Assembly (NCBI RefSeq): GCF_015326965.1
Contig: NZ_CP017659.1
Span: 3,370,001-3,434,000 of the forward strand
Length of the DNA: 64,000 nt
Direction: 5' to 3'
DNA from: Paenibacillus sp. JZ16
GTDB lineage: Bacteria; Bacillota; Bacilli; Paenibacillales; Paenibacillaceae
Below the pieces are notes generated by a model. It worked only from the letters and a program-made list of their open reading frames with translations. It made no database searches and was not told the origin of the DNA. Of this stretch, positions 25,404-34,800 are shown piece after piece; the first letter of the stretch is position 1; every line of letters starts with the position of its first letter. A program made the translations under genes and the position numbers.

Positions 25404-25814
25404 ATGAATCACACAGAACAAGAACATCCAGTACAAAGCGGTTCCACATTTTTCAAAGGTGCTTTCATCGGCGCCCTGGTCGGAGCGGCGGCAGCTCTGT
25501 TGTTCGCTCCGAAGCCAGGCCGCGAACTGCGCGGGGATTTGTCCGAGAAACTGAGCGTGGTAACGGATAAAACGAAGGAAGTTGCTTACACCGTAGGCGA
25601 TAAAGCTTCTGAGCTTGCAAAAACCGTGGGCACCAAAGCCTCCGATGTGATGGCCACCGTGAATGAAGGCCGCCAAAGCATTATGTCCAGCGTCAAGGAA
25701 GCATCGGCAGACGTGTCCAGCGAGGTTTCAAATGCTTCCAAAGACGTAAAGGATAAAGCGATGGACACCTCTTCCGATGTCAGCCGTGAAATGAAATCGA
25801 CAACGAATGTTTAA
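25404..25814 (+). CDS. YtxH domain stress protein
   Basis: 136 residues from the ATG at 25404; AAAGGAG overlaps an alternative GTG, which rules that start out. A glycine-rich membrane segment (FFKGAFIGALVGAAAALLFAPKPG, the YtxH signature) is followed by a long helical tail of repeated 11-residue-like K/S/D-rich units (DKTKEVAYTVGDKASELAKTVGTKASD), reminiscent of LEA-type protectants. General stress role inferred from family and neighbour. Confidence 0.85.
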   Translation: MNHTEQEHPVQSGSTFFKGAFIGALVGAAAALLFAPKPGRELRGDLSEKLSVVTDKTKEVAYTVGDKASELAKTVGTKASDVMATVNEGRQSIMSSVKEASADVSSEVSNASKDVKDKAMDTSSDVSREMKSTTNV

Positions 25815-25829
25815 TTCGTGAGGTCACGA

Positions 25830-25858
25830 ATAGCCAGCTGACACAGCTGGCTATTTTT
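25830..25858 (+). terminator. Terminator of the GlsB/YtxH unit
   Basis: TAGCCAGCTG/CAGCTGGCTA with a 3-base loop, followed by TTTTTG. Confidence 0.9.
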
Positions 25859-25949
25859 GTGCCAGATCGTGCCAGTCAGCTTGTAAAGCATCATATGGAT
25901 TGATAAGTGAAATGAAACGGCGTTTCTGCCTGGAAAGCGGGGATATCTT

Positions 25950-26381
25950 ATGAGTAAAGCGAACCCATATCATAGCCGCTCTAGCTTCTCGACCCGGAGC
26001 GGCGATCGTTCGAGACAACGCGATGAGCCACGAAAGGAATCCGAAATAAGCAAGGAAAGACGCTCCCGGGAAGCGGATGATATCCAGGAGCATCCCTTTG
26101 AACTGCGTCACGAAGTGAAGAAACTAAACACCCGTCTGGACAAAATTGCCACCACACTGGAGAAATCCGAAATGAAGGACATGATCGAGAATTACATGAA
26201 TCCCAAGAAACGCATCATTGCCAACCTCACAGCCGGACTATCCAGGGGACTTGGCTTAACCCTTGGCACGGCACTTGTGCTGGGTCTTCTGGGTTACATT
26301 CTCAGCTTCTTTGTCAACGTACCGATGATCGGGGATTTCATCTCGGATTTGCAAGGATATATTGATCAATCCCGATCCTAG
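25950..26381 (+). CDS. DUF5665 domain protein
   Basis: 143 residues. The N-terminal 55 residues are very polar with many Arg, Ser and Glu. ELRHEVKKLNTRLDKIATTLEKSEMKDMIENYMNPKKRI is the DUF5665 helix, and one or two membrane segments follow (GLGLTLGTALVLGLLGYILSFF). Function unknown. It follows the YtxH gene after a terminator and has its own hairpin downstream. Confidence 0.75.
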   Translation: MSKANPYHSRSSFSTRSGDRSRQRDEPRKESEISKERRSREADDIQEHPFELRHEVKKLNTRLDKIATTLEKSEMKDMIENYMNPKKRIIANLTAGLSRGLGLTLGTALVLGLLGYILSFFVNVPMIGDFISDLQGYIDQSRS

Positions 26382-26400
26382 TGTATCTTTAACGCATGCA

Positions 26401-26433
26401 AACGCCCGGTGCCTATAAAGGTCACCGGGCGTT
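26401..26433 (+). terminator. Terminator-like hairpin after the DUF5665 gene
   Basis: AACGCCCGGTG/CACCGGGCGTT, 11-bp perfect stem; the T run after it is weak. Confidence 0.6.
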
Positions 26434-26473
26434 GTGATCATTGTTGCCGCCATTCATGGATCACCATTATGCC

Positions 26474-27451
26474 TCAAAGATTTTTATTGCTGGACTTTAC
26501 TTGAAGCAGGTCTCCCGTCCATCCCTTCGCACGCATCCAAAGATACATGCCTCCCGTCCACAGTAGGGTAAAACCGCTGATTACCGTAAATCCCCAGAAC
26601 GTCTTAATGGCGGGCAAATTTTCAAAGTTCATCCCCCAGATGGCTCCGACCACGGTTGCGGGTGTGAGCACAACCGTAAAAATCGTCAGTGTCTTCATAA
26701 TTTCATTGCCGCGGAACGCGGAGATTGCATCGTCTATCGAAACCAGCGTATCGATTTCGCGCTCATAATGATGAATCAGCTTCTCCATTCTTTCCACTCG
26801 ATGTAGGAGCTGTTGAAACGAGCGACTGCTATCCAGCTCGCCATGATACCCTTCTTTTGCTGCAGCGATCAGCTCCTGAAAAGGAATAAACAAATTGCTC
26901 CACTCCAACAGCTCAAACCGGGACGTTAGAATGCTGTCCATTAAGGACTTCCGGTTGCGCGTACGCATATCACTTTCGACAAGACGCAGGTTATGCTCGA
27001 ATTGATCCATTCCCGCATGGTAATAATGCAAAATGGTCCGAGCCAGCACAAACATGCCGTCGACGGGCTTTTGGCATTGATGAAGCATGGAAGCTCTTTC
27101 GGACTTAGCCATCACGCTTCGGGTATGGTCATCCAAATTGATGGTGATCAGCACTTGGTCGTCCGTATAGAAATAGAACTGTTCCGACTTGTAATGATCG
27201 GCATCATCCGTAACCTTATAAAGCATGGTTCCCATAATAACCGGCTCCACCCCATCCTTGAATCGGACGGATAAGTAGTTTCGTTCCTTTAACGTCGACG
27301 CCTGATCGAACCATTCGGCTGTATAAGGATAGCGTGTCCGAAGTTCACCGATCCAGGAGGATTGCCAGTTATCCGTTCGAACATCGTACCACTTCCATCC
27401 CCCTGCAAAAGAATAAATATCCTGACCTTCCATCCTATCCGGCCCCAGCAT
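26474..27451 (-). CDS. CorA family divalent cation transporter
   Basis: 325 residues. A large N-terminal cytosolic domain ends in a long stalk helix, then two membrane helices near the C-terminus; the first ends in WGMNFENLP with the invariant GMN pore motif. Resembles B. subtilis YfjQ. Mg2+ uptake is the usual role, but Co2+ or Zn2+ transport occurs in the family. Start: ATG at 27451 with GGGAGTG, or ATG six codons later; both are possible. Confidence 0.85.
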   Translation of the reverse strand: MLGPDRMEGQDIYSFAGGWKWYDVRTDNWQSSWIGELRTRYPYTAEWFDQASTLKERNYLSVRFKDGVEPVIMGTMLYKVTDDADHYKSEQFYFYTDDQVLITINLDDHTRSVMAKSERASMLHQCQKPVDGMFVLARTILHYYHAGMDQFEHNLRLVESDMRTRNRKSLMDSILTSRFELLEWSNLFIPFQELIAAAKEGYHGELDSSRSFQQLLHRVERMEKLIHHYEREIDTLVSIDDAISAFRGNEIMKTLTIFTVVLTPATVVGAIWGMNFENLPAIKTFWGFTVISGFTLLWTGGMYLWMRAKGWTGDLLQVKSSNKNL

Positions 27452-27495
27452 GTTTTACTGACACTCCCTTCTGTAAATACAAATCGCAAGGTTTC

Positions 27496-27534
27496 AAAAA
27501 GGCACGCTTTCCCGTAATGAGGAAGCGTGCCTTA
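27496..27534 (-). terminator. Terminator of the sigB operon
   Basis: GGCACGCTTTCC/GGAAGCGTGCC arms followed on the minus strand by TTTTTG, 44 bases after the sigB stop. Confidence 0.85.
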
Positions 27535-27577
27535 TGTTGCTATACGTCTGTTACTGTTACTACGAGGCTTGTCCATA

Positions 27578-28348
27578 TCAGTAAGAAGAATTAGACATGA
27601 TCTGCTTCAGTTTTTCCGTTGCACGCTTCTGTATACGTGAGACACTCATTTGCGACACGCCTAACCTCTGAGCGATAGCTCTCTGGGACTGTCCCTCCTG
27701 AAATGCCAGCAATAGCACCTTCTGCTCTTGCTCCTTCAACTGGCTCATCGCCTGCTGAAGATCCATGCGCTTCTCAACGGAATCAAAATCATTCACATCC
27801 GAACTGATTAGCTCTCCAAGCGTCGCTCCGGTTTCTTCCTGGGATAAAGGGGAATCCAATGATACATAATGATAGCATTCACGTCCGGCCAACACTTCGA
27901 CCGTTTCCTCAACGGAAAGATCCAAGTAGGATGCGATCTCATTCACATCGGGAGATCTCTCCAGCTTCACCATTAATTCATCTATCGCCTGCTGAACCAA
28001 GGCACCCTTTTCCTTGATCCGCCTTGGTACTTGAATGTACCATGATTTATCGCGGAGAAAGTTTTTCATATGACCGATCATGCTTTTCATGGCATAGGGC
28101 TCAAACGGAATCCCCAGGCTGATGTCATATTGCTGCAGAAGACGAATTAATGCCATTTGGCCAACCTGATACAAATCCTCGTACAGGTCGGGCCGATTCC
28201 GGGCAATCTTGCCTGCCGCCATTTTGACCATCGGTTCATATTTCTTAATCAGCACCGTTGCGATATCGTTATCTTTCGTTTGCTGATATTGTTCAATTAA
28301 ATGAACTGCTTCATCTCTGGACTCTTGGGGAGTCGCTTTATCACTCAT
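27578..28348 (-). CDS. sigB: General stress sigma factor SigB
   Basis: 256 residues. Region 2 (DLYEDLYQVGQMALIRLLQQYD), region 3 (IQVPRRIKEKG) and region 4 with the helix-turn-helix (QSQRAIAQRLGVSQMSVSRIQKRA) are complete and of the SigB/SigF/SigG group. SigB rather than SigF is supported by rsbV and rsbW as direct partners, a sigma-B-type promoter in front, and the stress-signalling genes upstream. Its ATG overlaps the rsbW stop by four bases. RsbW binds it in unstressed cells. Confidence 0.92.
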   Translation of the reverse strand: MSDKATPQESRDEAVHLIEQYQQTKDNDIATVLIKKYEPMVKMAAGKIARNRPDLYEDLYQVGQMALIRLLQQYDISLGIPFEPYAMKSMIGHMKNFLRDKSWYIQVPRRIKEKGALVQQAIDELMVKLERSPDVNEIASYLDLSVEETVEVLAGRECYHYVSLDSPLSQEETGATLGELISSDVNDFDSVEKRMDLQQAMSQLKEQEQKVLLLAFQEGQSQRAIAQRLGVSQMSVSRIQKRATEKLKQIMSNSSY

Positions 28349-28794
28349 ACGGGCTCCTCGCTTCTTGCGAGACGCTTCGTCAGCGTGACCTCGGTTCCCT
28401 TTCCAGCCTGGTTTGTCACGCTTACCTCATCCATAAGCGCCTCCATCAGGTAGAAGCCTAGTCCTCCGATTTGGACCTCGCTGAGATCTTTATCATGAAG
28501 CGTACGGTTGCCAACCGCTCCCATACTGTCGAAACTCTCCCCTTCGTCTCGGACCGTGATGGATAGCGAATCGCTGGTCACTTGAAATAAAACCTCTACC
28601 ATTCCGCCTTCCTGACTATAAGCATACAAGACCGAGTTATTACAGGCCTCCGACACCGCAACCTTCATATCTTCAATCTCTTCATAGGAAAAGCCCATCT
28701 TAGAAGCTATTCCATACAGATTCAGTCTTACAATATCCACGTATTCAGCACTGGCAGGCAAATTAAGCGTTACTCTTTGAACATCTGAATTCAT
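28345..28794 (-). CDS. rsbW: Anti-sigma-B factor and kinase RsbW
   Basis: 149 residues, a single GHKL ATPase domain. The N box EACNNSVLYAY, and G boxes DEGESFDS and GGLGFYLMEALMDE hold ATP. RsbW phosphorylates RsbV on serine and sequesters SigB. It lies 33 bases after rsbV and overlaps sigB by four bases, the canonical order. Confidence 0.93.
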   Translation of the reverse strand: MNSDVQRVTLNLPASAEYVDIVRLNLYGIASKMGFSYEEIEDMKVAVSEACNNSVLYAYSQEGGMVEVLFQVTSDSLSITVRDEGESFDSMGAVGNRTLHDKDLSEVQIGGLGFYLMEALMDEVSVTNQAGKGTEVTLTKRLARSEEPV

Positions 28795-28826
28795 TCTTTT
28801 CGATCCTTTCCTATTGGGAATTCTTC

Positions 28827-29150
28827 TTACGACTGAAAGAACTTCGCAATACCCGTCATATCGAACAGCTTTTGAATTTGCGGCGGAACTTCCTCGACTG
28901 CAAAGCGTGCTTCCATGCCATGTCTGGCTTTCAGTATCGACAGAAGAATACCAATACCCGTACTATCAATATATGTCATGTCCTTCATGTTGACGATCAA
29001 GTCTACTTCGGAATTGCCGACAAGAGGCTCCATCACTAATCGAAAATCAGGAGCGACGGACAGATCAAGTTCACCGCTCAGAAATACCGTGCATACGCCC
29101 TCGTTCATCTGGGTCTTAGCATTGAACTTATCATTCGTTTTTGTATTCAT
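28827..29150 (-). CDS. rsbV: Anti-anti-sigma factor RsbV
   Basis: 107 residues from the ATG at 29150, with GGGAGAGAG upstream (an in-frame GTG two codons earlier is less well spaced). STAS domain with the phospho-acceptor in YIDSTGIGILLS; the serine of DSTG is the site RsbW phosphorylates and a PP2C phosphatase dephosphorylates. First gene of rsbV-rsbW-sigB, directly behind a sigma-B promoter. Confidence 0.93.
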   Translation of the reverse strand: MNTKTNDKFNAKTQMNEGVCTVFLSGELDLSVAPDFRLVMEPLVGNSEVDLIVNMKDMTYIDSTGIGILLSILKARHGMEARFAVEEVPPQIQKLFDMTGIAKFFQS

Positions 29151-29186
29151 AGACACTCTCTCCCAATCATTTGTTTTCCCTTTACA

Positions 29187-29212
29187 TAACCCGTTATCTG
29201 GCTTGTTGAAAC
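29187..29212 (-). promoter_or_regulatory. Sigma-B promoter of rsbV-rsbW-sigB
   Basis: GTTTCA (29207-29212), 14 bases, GGGTTA (29187-29192), about 37 bases before the rsbV start. This fits the sigma-B consensus GTTTAA-N12/15-GGGTAT well and gives the usual positive autoregulation. Confidence 0.75.
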
Positions 29213-29262
29213 AGGTTAAAGAGGGTTATGGGCACGCTAATATATGGAAATCGGTTTCTGTA

Positions 29263-30942
29263 CTAACCGTTGATGATGCGAACAGGGCTTGCGGGCATAT
29301 CCCATCCTTCCGGTTCTACCGGTACATACCGGGATATCAGGTGCTTCACACAGCTGATTTTTACCGGCTTGCTGATATATTCATTCATACCCGCGTCAAA
29401 GCAGCGCTTCTGAATCCCGTCCATCACATTCGCCGTCATCGCAACCAGAACGGGAGCCTCAGCTTCCGGCTTCATCTGGCGGATCAGTCGCGCCGCCTCA
29501 AGACCATCCATTACAGGCATCTGCAAATCCATGAAGATCATGTCGTAGACTTTAGGACCTGCAACCATCTCAACTGCCTGTCTGCCGTCCTCCGCCATAT
29601 CCGCTTTCATCCCCATCTTTTCCAGCATACTGTCCATCAGTTTTCGATTAATCGGATGATCGTCCACAATCAGGATGTTCGGTTGCCTCTCCCCATGCAC
29701 ACGATATTTTGCCGAACGCTCCTCTTCCCGGAGTCGTTGATGCTCTTCCTCATGTGTATGAACGCAGATCGTAAATACGAAAGTGGCTCCCTTGCCTTCC
29801 TTGGACTCCACCGCGATCTCTCCGCCCATCATCTGTACGAGCGATTTACAGATTGCCAGCCCCAGTCCTGTTCCACCGTACCGCCTTGTCATTGAGGAAT
29901 CCAACTGAGAGAACGGCTTGAACAAGCGATCGATTTTTTCGGATGAGATACCAATTCCCGTATCCTTCACCGTGAATTCAAGGGTTAATCGGTCTTCTTC
30001 AGCTTGGGCAAGCGAGACAACCAAATACACACCACCCTCATTGGTAAACTTCACGGCATTGGATACCAGATTCACCAATACTTGACGAAGGCGTCCCATA
30101 TCCCCGAATACGATCGCAGGAATTTGATCCTCAATGTAATACGTGAGCTCCAGATTCTTCTTGGAGGCTTCTCCGGAGAACAAACCAAACACTTCCTGAA
30201 CGCAGGACTTGAGATCAAACGGATATTCCTCCAGCTCCATTTTGCCTGATTCCATCTTGGAGAAATCCAGAATGTCATTAATGATGTTAACCAAGGCATC
30301 CGCACTGTTTCGGATAATGGCTGCATATTCCCGCTGCTCATCCTGAAGATCGCTGTCCATCAGCAAATCAATCATCCCGATGACGCCATTCATCGGCGTA
30401 CGGATCTCATGACTCATCATCGCCAGAAATTCCGTTTTGGCTTTGGCGGCAATCTCCGCTTCTTCCTTGGCCAGCACAAGCTCTTGATTAATTTTTTCAA
30501 GCTCCTGGGTCTTCTGATGCAATTGCATGGACTGAATCTTCAGCCTGTTATTGGTCCGGTACATATCGACAAAACCCTCGATCTTGGATTTCAAGATTTG
30601 AGGGATAAAGGGTTTAACCATATAGTCGATTGCTCCTGCGGAATATCCTGCAAAAAGATGCTCCGCGTCCTTGCTGTTCGCGGAAATGAATATAATCGGA
30701 ATATCCTTCGTCTTGTCTCTCGCCTTGATCAGCCTTGCTGTTTCGATACCGTCCATGCCGGGCATTTGTACATCAAGAACAATCACGGCAAAATCATACT
30801 TCAAGAGATATCTTAAAGCCTCTTCCCCCGAAGTAGCTTTAATTAGCGTGTATTGTTCGCTGTCCAGAACAGCTTCGAGCGCAAGTAAGTTTTCAGGGCG
30901 GTCATCTACCAACAGAATATGAATCGGTTCGTGAAACCCCAT
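29263..30942 (-). CDS. Soluble hybrid histidine kinase, REC-HisKA-HATPase-REC
   Basis: 559 residues with no membrane segment. N-terminal receiver with phospho-acceptor D57 ([12 protein letters not shown]), a linking coiled coil (about 130-170), HisKA with H178 ([12 protein letters not shown]), HATPase ([28 protein letters not shown]) and a second receiver near 410-535 ([11 protein letters not shown]). It lies 19 bases after the CheR-like gene and about 110 bases before rsbV, inside the sigma-B block. It may take phosphate from the RsbK-like kinase or feed the RsbY-like phosphatase; both are inferred from position. Confidence 0.85.
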   Translation of the reverse strand: MGFHEPIHILLVDDRPENLLALEAVLDSEQYTLIKATSGEEALRYLLKYDFAVIVLDVQMPGMDGIETARLIKARDKTKDIPIIFISANSKDAEHLFAGYSAGAIDYMVKPFIPQILKSKIEGFVDMYRTNNRLKIQSMQLHQKTQELEKINQELVLAKEEAEIAAKAKTEFLAMMSHEIRTPMNGVIGMIDLLMDSDLQDEQREYAAIIRNSADALVNIINDILDFSKMESGKMELEEYPFDLKSCVQEVFGLFSGEASKKNLELTYYIEDQIPAIVFGDMGRLRQVLVNLVSNAVKFTNEGGVYLVVSLAQAEEDRLTLEFTVKDTGIGISSEKIDRLFKPFSQLDSSMTRRYGGTGLGLAICKSLVQMMGGEIAVESKEGKGATFVFTICVHTHEEEHQRLREEERSAKYRVHGERQPNILIVDDHPINRKLMDSMLEKMGMKADMAEDGRQAVEMVAGPKVYDMIFMDLQMPVMDGLEAARLIRQMKPEAEAPVLVAMTANVMDGIQKRCFDAGMNEYISKPVKISCVKHLISRYVPVEPEGWDMPASPVRIING

Positions 30943-30961
30943 GAGATCCTCCTACAAAACT

Positions 30962-31885
30962 CTATTTAATCTTCCGGTATATTTTCTCCACCCGGTCCAG
31001 CGTCTCATAAGCTTCACTATAATTCGTAAAGTGTATGGACTCTTTAGAACCCAGTACGAGAATACCAAAATGGCTTAGACTCTCGTGAAATAATCCGTGT
31101 ACGTGATCCCTCAGCTGATCATTAAAATAAATCATGACATTCCGGCAAAAAATCACATTAAACTCGTTAAAGGAACGGTCTGTTGCCAGATTATGCTCGG
31201 CAAATATCATGTTTTTCTTCAAAAACGGTTGGAAAATAACCGAGTTGTACTTCGCTGTATAATATTCGGAGAACGAGCGGGTACCGCCCGCCTCCATATA
31301 ATTCTTGGTATATTGCTTCATGCGTTTGATGTCGAATACGCCTTCCTTGGCCTGCTGGAGCGAACGCGAATTCATGTCCGTCGCATAAATCCGGGACTTC
31401 TCATACAATCCCTCTTCATGAAGCAAAATGGCCATGGAATACACTTCTTCTCCGGTCGAACAGCCTGCATGCCAAATCCGTATATAAGGATACGTACGAA
31501 GCAATGGAACTACAGACTGCCTGAATGTCAGGAATAGCTTCGGATCCCTGAACATTTCCGTAACCGGAATCGATAGATTATATATAAGCCGCTCAAAACA
31601 AGAACGGTCGTGAAGCACTTTATCCTGTAGGGCTGATATGGTGGACACGCCCTCGGCATGAACATGATGCCAGATTCTCCGCCTCAATGAGGGAATGGCG
31701 TAATTGCGAAAATCGTAACCATAGAATCGATGAATACCTTCCAAAAGAAGCTCAATCTCGATCTGTTCCAGCTCACGTTCGCTTTCCTCTGTCAACAACA
31801 GTTGTTCTGATTCCATATGGTCACTAGATGACATCACGCTTGCACCGCTTTCCCCGTGTTTATTTGCTACTTGTACTTTACCCAC
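30962..31885 (-). CDS. rsbM: CheR-type methyltransferase, RsbM-like
   Basis: 307 residues. CheR N-terminal helical part (RFYGYDFRNYAIPSLRRRI) and SAM-binding motif HAGCSTGEEVYSMAILL (about 139-155), then ATDMNSRSLQQAKEG and FNVIFCRNVMIYFN. In chemotaxis CheR methylates receptor glutamates; no chemotaxis genes are here. In Bacillus cereus RsbM is a CheR-type enzyme that modifies the kinase RsbK next door, and the gene lies nine bases after the RsbK-like gene. The start codon is uncertain (GTG at 31885 without a good ribosome site, or an ATG at codon 18). Confidence 0.85.
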   Translation of the reverse strand: MGKVQVANKHGESGASVMSSSDHMESEQLLLTEESERELEQIEIELLLEGIHRFYGYDFRNYAIPSLRRRIWHHVHAEGVSTISALQDKVLHDRSCFERLIYNLSIPVTEMFRDPKLFLTFRQSVVPLLRTYPYIRIWHAGCSTGEEVYSMAILLHEEGLYEKSRIYATDMNSRSLQQAKEGVFDIKRMKQYTKNYMEAGGTRSFSEYYTAKYNSVIFQPFLKKNMIFAEHNLATDRSFNEFNVIFCRNVMIYFNDQLRDHVHGLFHESLSHFGILVLGSKESIHFTNYSEAYETLDRVEKIYRKIK

Positions 31886-31894
31886 AAAAGCGGC

Positions 31895-34800
31895 TTACGA
31901 ATACAACCAAACCCTCATAAGCGAAAGAAGTTGCTCCGTTTGTATCGGTTTCTTCATATAATCGGAAGCTCCCGCTTCAATACATTTTGCACGATCCTCT
32001 TTCATGGCTTTGGCTGTCAGGGCAATAATCGGCAGTTTCTCGAATTCCGGCATTTCGCGTAAACGTCGCATCGCCTCATATCCGTCCATCTCCGGCATCA
32101 TCATATCCATTAACACCAGATCAAATTCCGGATGATCCTGAAGCAGCTCAATGGCTTCCTTGCCGTTTTCCGCAAAGGTGACTTCCATATTGTAGCCCTC
32201 CAGCACGCTGGAGAGAGCAAACACGTTGCGGATATCATCGTCCACCAGCAGAATCTTCTTGCCTTCAAACAGCTCTTCCTTATTGTGCAGCTTCTGCAGG
32301 ATTTTGCGTTTATCTTCCGGCAAATCAGCCTCGACCCGATGGAGGAACAGCGTCGTTTCATCCAGAAGCCGCTCTGGCGATTTCACGTCTTTGATGATGA
32401 TCGACTCCGCATATTTGCGAAGCTGCATCTCTTCCTTCGAATCAAGATCCTTGCCTGTATAAATAATGATCGGCAGATCCACCAGGTTCTCGTCATCGCG
32501 GATCTGATCCAGCAGCTCAAAGCCTGTCATGTCCGTTAGCATCAGATCAAGCACCATGCAATCATAGCGCTGTTTGCGAAGCTCACTGAGCGCTTCGGCG
32601 CCTGTGGATGCCGCCGTAATCGATACATCGTCATGACCAATCAATTCAATGATCGAATTCCGCTGAATGTCGTCATCCTCAACAATCAGGAGATGTTTCA
32701 TCGATTTTTCCGCATAGGATTCGATATGCGTAAACGCGTCCTCCAGCGCTTCTCTCGATGACGGCTTCTTCAAGTAAGCGATCGCACCCATCATTAATCC
32801 TTGCTTCACTTCATCCACGACGGAAATGACATGCACTGGAATGTGGCGCGTAACCGCAGAGCTCTTCAGTTCGCCCATGACAGACCAGCCGTCAATAACC
32901 GGAAGCTGGATATCTAGGATAATGGCATCCGGTTTGTACGACTTGGCCATCTCCAGACCGATATCCCCCTGCAATGCAACCAAGGCCTTGAAGCCGCGGC
33001 CTCTGGCCATATCCAGAAGAATTCTGGCAAACTTCACATCATCCTCAATGATAAGCAAGACTTTATCTGTCGGTCCGAGCTGATCGCGATCGTCATCCAC
33101 CTGTATGGATGGCTGAACCTCTTTTGAAATCATCTTCGCTTTCGGTACGATCAGATTACTCTCCGTTGGTGCCTCAATTGCTGCAGCTGCTTCCTGATTA
33201 CTCTCTACCAAATCCGGATGGCTGGATGGCAGGAAGAGCGTAAAGCAGCTTCCCTTACCTTCTTCCGATTCAACCAGAATGCCCCCGCCCAGCAGACGGG
33301 AAAGCTCGCGGCTGATAGATAAACCAAGCCCGGTTCCCCCGTATTTACGACTGGTTGTGCCGTCTACCTGCTGGAAGGCTTCAAAGATCAGATCCGTTTT
33401 ATCCGCCGGGATACCGATTCCGGTATCTCTGACAGCAAAGGCCACATAATCCGCTTCGGCATTCAGGTAAAGCGGAAGCTTCTCCTTGTCGGCCTTTTCC
33501 ACATGCAGCTCGACGGAGCCGCTATTGGTAAACTTGAAGGCATTCGACAACAGATTGCGAAGAATTTGCTTCACGCGATGGCTGTCCGTGACAATGCTCT
33601 GCGGAATATCTTCACTGATATGCACACCCAGGTCAATATGCTTGCGTGATGCCACGGCGGCAAAGTTCTGCTCCACGAAGGCTTCAATATCCGGAAGCTG
33701 AACGTCCTCATAATGGATCTCCATCTTCCCGGCATCCACTTTGGACAGATCTAGAATCTCATCGATCATTTTGAGCAGATCGGAGCCCGACATGTATATG
33801 GTCTGTGCATATTCAATCTGTTTATTGCTCAGATTTCCATCCTTATTCTCCGACAACAGCTGTGATAAAATCAGCAGACTGTTAAGCGGGGTCCGCAGCT
33901 CGTGAGACATATTAGCCATGAATTCCGACTTATACTTCGTTGTAATGGAAAGCTGCTTCGCTTGCTGCTCAAGCTGCATTCTCGCCTTCTCGATCTCATC
34001 GTTCTTCTCTTCCACTTCCTGCACCTGTTCCTCAAGCGCACGCGTCTTGGCAACAAGCTCGGTATTGTAATGCTCCAACTCTTCCTGCTGGCGCTGCAGC
34101 AAGTCCTCGGAACGCTTGAGGGCATTGGTTTGCTCCTCCAGATTTTCGTTGGTGCGGCGAAGCTCTTCTTGCTGGGTCTGCAGCTCTTCCGATTGAACCT
34201 GAAGTTCTTCGGTCATGGCCTGCGATTCGCGCAGCAGCTGCTCTACCCGCAGACGGCCTGTAATATTGTTCAGAATGATGCCAAGCGATTGACTCAGCTG
34301 AGATAAAAGCTGCTCCTGCAGTGAAGTTGTTTCTTCAAAGGCTGCCAACTCAACAACACCCAACACTTCATTCTCAAACAGAATCGGATAGATCACGACG
34401 GATACCGGCTTCGATGATCCCCAAGCGGATTCCACATTCATGAAATCTTCCGGCGCGCTTTTCAGTACGATCGGTTTCTTATCGAGCGCAGCTTGACCTA
34501 CAAGCCCTTCCCCGATCATGAAGGAAATCTTCGGCTCTTCGCCGCCTTCATGGGCGTAAGAACCTTTCATCTCCAACTTATTCGGATGTTTGTCTTCTTG
34601 ACGAATATAGATAGCTCCATAATGAGCACCCAAAATCGGCGTAAATTCGCTGATAAACCGCTGACCGACTTCCTCCAAGGAATTGATCCCCTCCAAAAGC
34701 TCCGTGACTCTGGCCATATTCGAGTTGAGCCAGGACTGATCACGCTGGGCCTGGAGATAGGTTTCCTCGATGCGCTGCTTCTCGATAATATCTTCGGACA

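Noticed and set aside
25930..25950. GTTTCT-N12-GGGATA in front of the DUF5665 gene as a sixth sigma-B promoter
   Set aside because: The -10 box would coincide with the ribosome site and the start point would fall at or after the ATG.
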